Positions 55,437 to 64,000 of a stretch of DNA of 64,000 bases are shown one piece after another. The notes beneath the pieces are model-generated. The model saw nothing but the letters and a program-made list of their open reading frames with translations, ran no database searches and was not told where the DNA came from. Made by a program: the position numbers and the translations under genes. Source of the stretch: Cephalopachus bancanus (taxonomy: Eukaryota; Chordata; Mammalia; Primates; Tarsiidae); assembly GCA_027257055.1 (NCBI GenBank), contig JAPVLO010000054.1:434001-498000 (forward strand), read 5' to 3'. Every line of letters begins with the position of its first letter. Position 1 is the first letter of the stretch.

Positions 55437-58400
55437 TCAGAACCCACTTATGAGTGAGAACATGTGGTGTTCAGTTTTTTGTTTCTGTGATAGGCCATTG
55501 AGTATGGTAGACACTAAATACATCCAAGTTGCTGTGAAGTCCATAATTTTGTCCTTTATGGCTGTGTAATATTCCGTCCTGTATAGGTACCACATTTTTT
55601 ATCCAATCCATTTTCAATGGGCAGCAGAATTGGCTCCATGTTTTTGCTGTCATAAATAATGCTGCAATAAACATGCATGAACATGAATCTTTTTTGCAGA
55701 CTGATTTGAGTGCCTATGGGTATATATCTAGAGGGGGGTTTCTGAGTCATATGAAAGGTCAATTTCTAGACTTTTTAAAAATGGGCACACTGTTTTCCAA
55801 AGGTTTTATTAGCTTACACTACGACCAACAGTGTAGGCACATTCATTTTTCACCACATCCTTGCCAACATCTGTTTTTTTAATTTATTTATAAATGATGA
55901 CCATTCTTATTGCAGTTAGATGGTATCTCACTGTGGCTTAGATTTGCATTTACCTGATGATCAGTGAGGCTGAGCACTTTTTGATGTATCTGTTGGCTGT
56001 CAATATGTCTTTGTTCGAGAAGTGTCTATTCATATCCCTTGCCCACTTTTTAATAGGGCTGTTTGGATTTTTTTTTTTTCCTTTTGGCTCATTTAGCCTC
56101 CTTCCTGGAAGTTAAGTCCTTATCAGATATAGAATTAGCAAATATTTTTTCCCATTTGGTTTTCCTACTCTCTTGATGATTTCTTTTCTTTTTTTTTTTT
56201 TTTTTTTGAGTTGGAGTCTCACTCTGTCGCCCAGACTGGAGTGCAGTGGCCGCTTCCGGCCACCGCAGCCTCGACCTGCTGGGCTCCGGCGATCCTTCCG
56301 CCTCAGCCTTCCAAGTAGCTGGAATTACAGGCATGCACTACCATGCCCGGCTGATTGATTTCTTTTCTTCACAAAAGCTTTTCAGTTTGATGAGGTCCCA
56401 CTTGTCTATCCTTAACTATTATGGCATATACTTTTGGGATTGTGATCAAGAATTGGTTGCCTATTCCAATGTCAATAAGGGTGTCTCTTGCATTTTATAA
56501 AATTCTTATAGTTCAAGGTTTTACATTTAGGCCTTTCATCCATTTAGGGTTGACTTTGTGTATAGTGATAGGTAGGGCTCCTGTTTCATTCTTCTGCATG
56601 TGGTCAGTCAGTTACCTCAGCACCATTTACTGAATGGGGTATCCTCTCCCCAGTGGTTGAGGGTGGTATGTTTGTCAAAGATGAGTTGGTTGAGAAATTG
56701 AGGTATTTTTGCTGGAATCTCTATCCTCTTCCATTGCTCTATATGCATGTTTTGGTATCAATACCAGGCTATTTTGATTATTGTGGCCTTATAATAAAGT
56801 TTCAAGTCTGTAAGTGTGATACTTCTCACATTTTGTCCTTTACTGAGGATTTTTTTTTTCCCTTTGCTATCTGTGGTCTTTTTTGTTTCCATATGAATTT
56901 CTTTATTGTCATTTCCAGATCTGAGAATTTGGTGATAATTTGATGGGTATTGTGTTGAATCTGTAGATTTCCGTGGGTAAGATGGACAGCTTAACAATAT
57001 TCATACTTCCAATCCCTGAGGATGGAATATTTTTCCATTTGTTTGTGTCTTCTTTGATTTCTTTGAGCAGTGTTTTGTAGTTTTCATTGTAAAGGTCCTT
57101 CACTTCTCTGATAAGAAATATCCCAAAGTATTTCTTTTTTTGTGTCTGTGATTATTTTAAATGAGACTGTGCTTTTTATTTAGTTATCAGCCTGTTTGTT
57201 GTTGGTGTATAAAAATTCAATTGCCTTTTACACATTGATTTTGTATCCTGAGACTTTGCCAAAGTCATATATCAGTGCAAGGAGTTTTTGACAGATTCCT
57301 TTGGGCTTTCAAGGTATAGGATAACATCAACTGCAAAGAGGAATAGCTTAACTTCCTCTTTTTCTTTGGATAGCCCTGATTTCCTTCTCTTATCTGATTG
57401 CTTTAGCAATCAGGACTTCCAATAGGACTTCCAGTACTATGCAGAAGAGGGATGAGAGTGGACACCTTTGTCTTGTCCCTGTTTTCAGGGGAAATGCTTC
57501 CAACTTCTGCCCACTGAACAATATGTTTGCTATTGGTTTATCGTAGTTGTCTCTTATTGTTTTGAGGAATGTTCCTTCTGTGCCTAGTACTCAAGGATTT
57601 TTATCAAGAAGGGATGTTGCATTTTTTTGAAAGGGTTTTCTACATCAAATGATATAATCATGTGGTTCTTGTTTTTGCATCTGTTGATGTATTTAATTAC
57701 ATTTATTGTCTTGCAGATATTAAAATAGTCCTGCATCCCAGAAATGAAGCTTGCTTGGTCTGGGTGAATGCTTGAGATGTGTTGCTGGATTTGATTTGCT
57801 AGAATCTTGTTGGAAATTTTTGCATCTATGTTCATCAGGGAGACTGGCCTGTAGTTTTCTTTCCTTCTTGGATATTAGTGTGATGTTAACCTCATAAAAT
57901 AATTTGGGAAGATTTCCAACTTTCTCAGTTCTCAATTGCCTAGAATACTTTTGATGGAATTGGTATCAGCTGTTCCTTGTATGTTTTTTAGAATTGCTCT
58001 GGGAATCCATCTAGTCCAAGGCTTTTTTATGTAGATAGTTTTCTTTTGAGGAAGTCAATTTCCTGGGTTGTTAGTGGAATATTTAAGAATTCAGTTTCTT
58101 CTTGTTTCAACCTTGAGAGGTCAGGTAATATCAGAAAGACCTCCTTTTAATTTAGATTTTCCATTTATTTCCATACAGGTGTGCATAATAATCTCTGATA
58201 ATCTTTTTTATTTCTTTGGGGTCAGTTGTAACTTAATCTTTTGCATTTCTAGTGTGTTTATTCAGGCTTTTTCTCTTTTTCTTTTCTGGCTAGGGGTTTG
58301 TCTGTCTTGTTTATCCTCTCAAATAACCAGCTCTTTGTTTTGTTGATTTTTTTCTATGATACTACTGTCTTCTATGTCCTGTAGTTGGGATTTTATTTTG

Positions 58401-59340
58401 ATGATCTGGATTCTTCTGCTGAAGTAGGGTTTTGGTGATCTTGCCTTTCCAGTTCCTTTAGATGTAATGTACTGTTTATTTGTGATGTTTCTGCTTTTTT
58501 AAAAAATGTATGTAAAGCTATAAAGTTCCCTCTTAATTACTGCTTTCATGGCATCCCAGAGATTCTGGTAAGATGTGTCTTTGTTTCATTTGTTTTCATA
58601 AATATTTTAATTTCTCTCTAGATTTCTATGTTCACCCAGGAGTCATTCATTACTGTGTTATTTTGTGTCCATATCTTTGTTATTTGAAGGGAGGATATTG
58701 CTATTGGTAATATTTATTTTTATTGCATTGTGGTCAGAAAAGATGTATAGTAATATTGTAGTCTTATGAAATTTGTTTGTGCTTGTTTTATGACTCAGGC
58801 TGTATTTGATCTTGGAGTATGTTCCATGTGGTGATGAGTAGACTGTGTATATATTCCATGATTGTCCAGTAGAGCATTTTGTAGGTATCTAGTAAGTCCA
58901 TTTGGTCAAGTATCAAGTTGAGGTTCCAGTTCTCCTTATTGATTTTTTGCCTTAATGATTCTTTTTTAGTTTACTTAGTAGTTGTTTTATAAATCCTGGT
59001 ACTCCTATGTTGGGTGCATATTTGTTTCAGATGGATATTTCTTGTTGATTGATTGAACCTTTTATTATTATGCAGTATCTTCTTTTTTAAATCTTTGATA
59101 GCTTGAAGTCTGTTTTGTCTGATATAAAATTGGAACTCCTGTCTTTTTTTGCTTCCCATTCATCTGAAAGTTTATTTTCCAGTCTCTACCTTTAAGTCTG
59201 TGAGTGTCCTTTGTTATGAGATGTCTTTCCTGGAAACAGCATATTGTTGGATCATGCTTTCTTTATACAGTTTGCCATTCTATGTCATTTCAGTTGTTTT
59301 CCATTCACATTCAGGCTGATTATTGAAATGTGAATATTTG
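55437..59340 (-). pseudogene. L1 ORF2 pseudogene
   Basis: Endonuclease start HISIISLNVNG near 59330-59300. Reverse transcriptase pieces: [20 protein letters not shown] (57835-), [18 protein letters not shown] (about 57665-57610) where [10 protein letters not shown] is usual, and the active-site box at 57326-57337 reading Phe-Ala-Val-Asp, so the first catalytic Asp is Val. Then [20 protein letters not shown] (about 57080), LYYKATIIKIAWY (56760-), and MFIAALFMTAKTW near 55674 before the stop at 55437. Frameshifts separate these blocks. A truncated Alu (56191-56356) sits in the C-terminal part. Confidence 0.88.
56191..56356 (-). mobile_element. Half Alu (right arm only) with perfect duplication
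   Basis: Poly-T, GAGTTGGAGTCTCACTCTGTC, the hairpin region (GTGGCCGCTTCCGGCCAC) and the centre down to CATGCCCGGCTGATT, then nothing of the left arm. Perfect 13-bp duplication GATTTCTTTTCTT at 56178-56190 and 56357-56369, so this is a genuine 5'-truncated insertion, not a later deletion. It lies in L1 ORF2. Confidence 0.9.
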
Positions 59341-59361
59341 TCCAAATCATAAGATCCTTTT

Positions 59362-59658
59362 TTTTTTTTTTTTTTTTTTTTGAGTTGGAGTCTCACTCTG
59401 TTACCCAGACTGGAGTGCAGTGGCTGCTCCTGGCCACCGCAGCCTCGACCTGCTGGGCTCCGGCAATCCTTCCGCCTCAGCCTTCCAAGTAGCCGGAATT
59501 ACAGGCATGCGCTACCACGCCCGCCTGATTTTTTATTTATTTATTGTAGAGATGAGGTCTCACTGCCCAGGCGGGTCTCAAACCCACGGGCTCAGGCAAT
59601 CCACTCACCTCAGCCTCCCAAAGGCACGGGATTACAGGCTGAACCACCGAACCCGGCT
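59362..59658 (-). mobile_element. Young lemur-type Alu in L1 ORF1-ORF2 spacer
   Basis: Long T run, GAGTTGGAGTCTCACTCTGTT, shortened left arm CTGCCCAGGCGGG, end ACCCGGCT. Perfect 15-bp duplication TCATAAGATCCTTTT at 59347-59361 and 59659-59673. It lies in the same inter-ORF spacer as the Alu in the other full-length L1 (5951-6238). Confidence 0.92.
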
Positions 59659-59749
59659 TCATAAGATCCTTTTAATGTTGTTTTTTTCTTTTAATTTTTC
59701 TGTTAGTATGCATGTATGTTTTCAGTTTTGAGCTATATGTTCTATTGGC

Positions 59750-60700
59750 TCTGTTTGTCTGTCCTCTTCTGAAGTGCTTAGTCATTCTTTTTTTTTCCCT
59801 TCTGTGTTGAACACCTTCTTAAGTGTCTGCAGTAGAGCTATTTTTGAGGCAGCATAATATCTTAGGGATTGAATGACTGGGAAGCATTTTAATTCTTCAA
59901 CACTGATGAAGCTTAACTTAGCTGAGAAGAAAATTCTTGGTGGGAATTCTTTATCTTTGAGAACTTTGAAGACTGGACTCCAGTTCATTCTAACCAGCAG
60001 CATTTCAGCAGAAAAGTCGACTGCTATTCTGATTGGCGTTCCCTGGTAGGTAATCTGATCTGTCTCTCTCACTGTGCTTAGGATTTTTTCTTTTTACCTA
60101 CTTTGTGTAAGTGAATTACTGTGTGTCTAGGGTTTGGTCTTCTTGCTTAATGCCTTGCAGGAATTCTCTGAATCTCTTGTGTTTGGATAGTCACATCTCT
60201 GGTGAGATGAGGAAAGTCTTCTTCAATAACCTCATGGAATGCTTTTTCTAAGGTGTTCTGTTTTGCTTTCTGCTTCAGGTATACCAAAAAGGCATAAGTT
60301 TGACCTCTTGAGGTAATCACACATCTCTATAAGGCTTTGTTACTTCTTTTTTTAAATTTTCTTTGTATGACTTTAACAGATTGGATTAATTCCATATTTT
60401 GGTCTTCAAGCTCTAAGATTCTTTTCTCTGCTTTGTTGATTCTTCTTTCTATGTTTTTCAGCTTGTTGTTTATTTATTGGATGGAGTTCTTTATGGCCAA
60501 AATCTCTGTTACAAGTTCCTTCAATGTTGCTTCTTATCTTTCTTGTATCTTTTTCATCTTTTCCATCTGTTCCCTTATCTCTGTTGCTCTCTGGGTGGTC
60601 TCTATTGTTTGGGCCCTGACGTCTGCTCTTTCAGGTGCTGTTTCTTTGGGATTCTGGGGGTTACTTGTGATCATCCATTGATTTTCCCTCATTTGTGACA
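59750..60700 (-). pseudogene. L1 ORF1 pseudogene (coiled coil and RNA-binding CTD)
   Basis: Best piece is 59782-60072, an open reading of 96 codons holding TYQGTPIRIAVDFSAEMLL, then NWSPVFKVLKDKEFPPRIFF and SAKLSFISVEELKCF, the conserved end of L1 ORF1p. Upstream (60100-60700) the complement is rich in Lys/Glu/Gln codons with heptad-like spacing, the trimerising coiled coil, with frame breaks. No complete ORF1 is present. The start is placed roughly where the K/E-rich reading begins. Confidence 0.82.
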
Positions 60701-61225
60701 GATCACTTTCCTTTTTCCTTTAATTGCATTATTTAGTGACAGAAGAAGAAAATTTCTCCTTTGTTGCTTGCTCAGCAACCTAACCTTCTTTGATCAGGGC
60801 CTCCAAGCTTGTTTTATTTTGAAACAGAGCTGTGGGCTGTGTTCTGTAGCTGTGCTGTCTTTTTACAGTTTTGAGATTTGAATAAGTTATAATGGTGAGA
60901 GTGAAGATTCAGAAGCTACCTACAGATCACAATGTTCACTGACTGGTTGTCGACCATCCAGGACCCACTTTCCACCACCTTACTATATGTCCATGTGATG
61001 GGAATGTATGTATACACCCTGAGTCCAAAATAACACAAGAGAAAGGAAAAGAACAGAGAAAGATTGAAGGGAAAAGAAAAGAAGAGGAAGAGAAAAAAGA
61101 AGAAAAGGGAAAGTAAACAAAAAAACAATAAAAACAAAATTAAAGAAAACTAAAACCAAGAAATGAGGACACACTGACCCCAATATATATCCACCTGAAT
61201 AAAAAGAAAGAAGTGAAACAAAAAC

Positions 61226-61271
<46 letters not shown>

Positions 61272-62254
61272 GCAAGCAAAAAAAAAAAAGATGGAATCTC
61301 TTGTTAGCTTTGAGCTCCCTCTTTTTATGACAGTTCCTGAAAATGTAGGTTCCTTTTTTATTGGCATGTCCCAAGCACCAGTGCTCTTGGCTGGCAGCCG
61401 ATGGGAGGGGGCTTCTGGCCTCTAGACCCATACCTCTGCTCTCCAGGTGGTAGGTTGGGAGGCTTCCTCTGGTCTTCCACCACCCCTAACAGCTCGCCTG
61501 TGTTCAACCCTCTCCACTCACACAAATATGGATGCTCCTCCAAGGGGTCAGAGGCCTCACAGGCTGCTGAGGGAAGGAGGTTGAATCAGTTCAGCACTCA
61601 TCCCTACTTATCTGCAACTCAATCCTCCTCCGATTGCACCCCTTGTCCCATAAATAGTTCACTGTTGGGGAATGGGGTGACTGAGATTCTGCTCCAGCTC
61701 TGTCCCTCTGGGAATCCTGCACCTGGGATATCCTCTCAGGGTTAATGATGATAAAACCCAGAGTGTTATGGAATTCACCTCCCAGTCTTGGGATGCAGCT
61801 CTGCTTCTCAACAATGGATAGGCAGGAGCATGTCTCTGCCTGGGTTCCAGAAAAATGGCAATGGCAGCGCTCCTGTGTCTTCTCTTCTGGTGGAACTTGG
61901 CCACTGATTCTCTTGCTGCACTTTCTCTGTAGTCCCTGCTGCCAGGGTCTGACCTGGTGTCAAAGGTGTTGCTGGTGGACCAGTTGCCAAACAGCAGCTG
62001 GTTCCCATGGCTTCCTCCCACAGAAGGTCATGAAAAAGGCACCTACCTCTGTGCCATGGGAAGCACTGGATTCAGAGCCACAGCAGGCAGCAGCTGTTTT
62101 AGCAGGAGAACGCAGGCTGCTTCTTCCCACATCCCCACTCAGATACTCACATACCCACTTGCGCGCACACATGCATGCAAATTCATCCTTATGCACAGTC
62201 ATTTTACAGAGACTCTCACACTCCAACTGATTCCACCACCATATTTCAGTCAGT
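60701..62254 (-). promoter_or_regulatory. L1 5' UTR with T/C-rich tract and (TG)n
   Basis: 60930-61030 matches the complement of 4620-4690 in the plus-strand L1. 61020-61290 is purine-rich on the plus strand, so pyrimidine-rich in L1 sense, with a dinucleotide repeat at 61227-61266. 61300-62254 is GC-richer. The 5' end is fixed by the target duplication at 62255. Plus-strand ORFs of 114, 105 and 161 codons here run antisense, outward from the L1. Confidence 0.75.
61227..61266. repeat. (CA)20 microsatellite
   Basis: Uninterrupted AC repeat within the L1 5' UTR; causes spurious Cys-Val repeat ORFs on the minus strand. Confidence 0.95.
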
Positions 62255-62272
62255 TGAATGCTTTTGATTTCT
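62255..62272. repeat. Target-site duplication of L1, right
   Basis: TGAATGCTTTTGATTTCT; pairs with 55226-55242. Confidence 0.85.
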
Positions 62273-63400
62273 AACATTTTCTTTCCCTTCATTTTTGGAT
62301 ATGCAATCTCTCTGCTTACACTATCTATATGTTTTCAGTTGTTCACTTTTTCAAATAGAGTTCATAATATATTCATCATGGTTATTCTAAATTCCCTATC
62401 TGATAATTCCAAAAATCTGTCATATCTTCATCTGGGTCTGATGTTTGCTTTATTTCTTCAGTCAGTATTTTTCCTGCCCATTAATATGACTTGTAATTTG
62501 TTGTTGTTGTTGATAGAAGACAGACATGATATATCAAATTATAGAAACTGAGATACACAGAATTTTTGTGTTAGGTTTTATGTTCATCTAAGTAGGATTT
62601 GGGATGTGTTTAATATGGCCTCGATTTCTTTAATGTTCATTGTTTATCTTTTTGTTTGTACTTGGCTTTCTCTAAAGACTCCTTCTTAAATGGAGTCAGT
62701 GTCTTACAGTTTTTTCAATTGTAATATTTTTATACTGGAGCCCTATGGTTGGCAACTTGTGAGGTAGGTGATTATATCAGTGATGCTCTCTTTCAGTCTT
62801 CAATGGGCCTGTGCCACTGGATTGTAATCTTAAATGTATTTTTTATCTGTTTTTTTCCCCCATTAGGCAAGAGAAGATGATGAGAGGATGCTGAAATTAG
62901 GTTATTACAATATATCTAGATCAGGTATAGTTCGATAAAGTTCCTTTGGACAGAAAAGCTTTGTCATAGAGCACATACTGTGCATAATTTTAAATGGTTA
63001 TCTTCTCCTCTTTCTGTCAGAAATATTAGGGTATTTCTTTCCTTATTTTTAACTCTTCATTAAGGGAACCTGGCGGGCTTACTGGAGGTAAAATTTTTGA
63101 AAATGACCCCTGCCTTTGAAGACTTTATTCAAAATTACCTTTTAAGTATTTTTAAAAGTTTGTACTTTTACTGGTCTCTACTCAAGCTGATCTCAGTTGT
63201 GTTTTCTTGTTTGCCTCTCTCTCTAGATGACAGAGTGGCAGCTTGCCCTGAGACCTAAGTTATCTGATAAATTGCACAAAAGTAATTAATAGTAATTTAA
63301 AAAAGTAATTAAAAAAAACTTTTTAGCTTTTTTTTGTAAGTATGGAAGTGACAAATTTCAAACTCTTTACATATTATAGCTGAAATGAAGAGTTCATTTT
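62273..63400 (-). mobile_element. Old L1M/HAL1-like flank, right of L1
   Basis: Continuation of the repeat interrupted at 55242. TGATAATTCCAAAAATCTGT followed by ATCTTCATCTGGGTCTGATG (62400-62440) recalls the CTAATTCCAACATCTGGGTC word of inverted old L1-like repeats. Boundaries are uncertain and the stretch after 62900 may be unrelated. Confidence 0.45.
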
Positions 63401-63439
63401 TTAATGTTAAAATTATCTTGCATTCTAGGATCAACTAAT

Positions 63440-64000
63440 CATGATCATCATGTATTCTTTTTATGTTATGAATTTTATTTGCTAAAATGTGTAGAATTTT
63501 TGCACAACTTTCATGAGATATATTTATTTGTTGTTTTCTTGTGATGTTTACATCTGGTTTTGGTAGTATGCTAATACAGGTTTCATTGATTGAGTTGAAA
63601 AATATTTTCACTTCTCCAGTTCTCTGGTAGAGTTTCTTTTAAGTTGGTATTATTGATTTCTTACAAGTTTGGTGGAATTAACCAGGGAAGTTACCTGGTC
63701 CTGGAGATTTTTTTTGTTGAAAACTCCTAATTACAGACTCAAGCTTTAAAACAGATATAAGACTATTCAGGTCATCAAATTCTTTATTACTGAGTTTATT
63801 TATTTAAAGGGATGTGGACATTTTATCTATGTTGTTCAAAATGTACTGATTGATTGATGTATTTATTTTTGCTTACTTTGAGTTTACTTCTTGTTTTCCA
63901 GGTTTTATACTAATAATAAAATCATTGATTTGACTTATTTTTCTTTTCTAATATATGTTAATTACTATAAGTTACTCTATAAGTACTGCAAAAGAACACT
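63440..64000 (-). mobile_element. Old L1 ORF2 fragment, cut by window edge
   Basis: TTTGGTGGAATTAACCAGGG, AGTTACCTGGTCCTGGAGAT (63690) and the following T-rich text match an inverted L1 just before the reverse-transcriptase core. Strongly decayed. Confidence 0.65.

Larger units (their letters stand above)
55243..62254 (-). mobile_element. Full-length L1, minus strand
   Basis: Reads on the complement as 5' UTR (62254-60700), ORF1 (about 60700-59750), a spacer with an Alu, ORF2 (59340-55437) with a half Alu near its end, 3' UTR and A-rich tail (55243-55255). A 17/18-bp target duplication brackets it. Without its two Alus it is about 6.5 kb, so complete. Coding parts carry stops and frameshifts, but the 3' UTR and 5' UTR tract match the plus-strand composite L1 at 3.5-15.6 kb, so both belong to related subfamilies. 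Confidence 0.88.

Noticed and set aside
60916..61431. Several overlapping minus-strand ORFs, one with Cys-Val repeats
   Set aside because: They come from the T/C-rich L1 leader and a (CA)20 repeat.
1..64000. CRISPR array, bacterial operon or integrated phage
   Set aside because: No spaced short direct repeats, no dense ORFs and no prokaryotic signals; the repeat content is mammalian.

Overview
This window looks like nuclear DNA from a strepsirrhine primate, most likely a lemur. Two things suggest this. First, there are many dimeric, 7SL-derived Alu elements (primate-specific). Most carry a lineage-specific right arm (GTGGCCGGGAGCGGCCAC before CTGCACTCCAG) and a shortened left arm (GGGCAGCGAGACC), which differ from the human AluJ/S/Y pattern but fit, from memory, lemur-type Alus. 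Second, there are young-looking L1 elements whose 3' UTR differs from human L1PA. Species identity is an inference. I see no convincing host protein-coding gene, exon, CpG-island promoter or functional RNA gene; the window reads as an AT-rich gene desert or large intron built largely of nested transposons.

Layout. 1-1.76 kb is the 5' UTR of a minus-strand L1. 3.5-15.63 kb is one composite: a plus-strand full-length L1 bounded by a candidate 10-bp target duplication, carrying an Alu between ORF1 and ORF2 and a degenerate class I (gamma-type) endogenous retrovirus inside ORF2. The retrovirus still shows two LTRs, a tRNA-Thr-like primer site, a gag start, a protease motif, an Env transmembrane remnant and a polypurine tract; most of pol is missing. 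16.4-17.8 kb holds two MaLR LTRs. 17.95-19.58 kb is a twin-primed (5'-inverted) L1 with an Alu in its target duplication. 19.9-23.2 kb has old L1, Alus, an unrecognised LTR-like insert and a Tigger fragment. 25.68-27.16 kb is a class II (ERVK-like) LTR with a perfect 6-bp target duplication. 28.7-33.9 kb has a MaLR LTR, a palindromic mariner-like MITE, an Alu, and old L1 interrupted by a second twin-primed L1. 33.91 kb is a U2 snRNA 5' fragment.

34-50 kb is mostly old L1, Alu, MIR, MaLR and AT-rich sequence without recognisable features. 50.21-52.92 kb is a nearly full-length Tigger (pogo) DNA transposon with a decayed transposase, split by an Alu. 53.56 kb has an AluJ. 55.24-62.25 kb is a full-length minus-strand L1 with a 17-18 bp target duplication, itself inserted into an older L1-like element and holding two Alus. 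The window ends in old L1 ORF2 sequence.

The 'genes' here are all mobile-element genes and every one is broken by stops, frameshifts or catalytic-site changes. Useful content is historical: nesting order, target duplications, twin priming, LTR rearrangement and an Alu subfamily with a perfect hairpin in its right arm. I did not find a convincing undescribed functional system.
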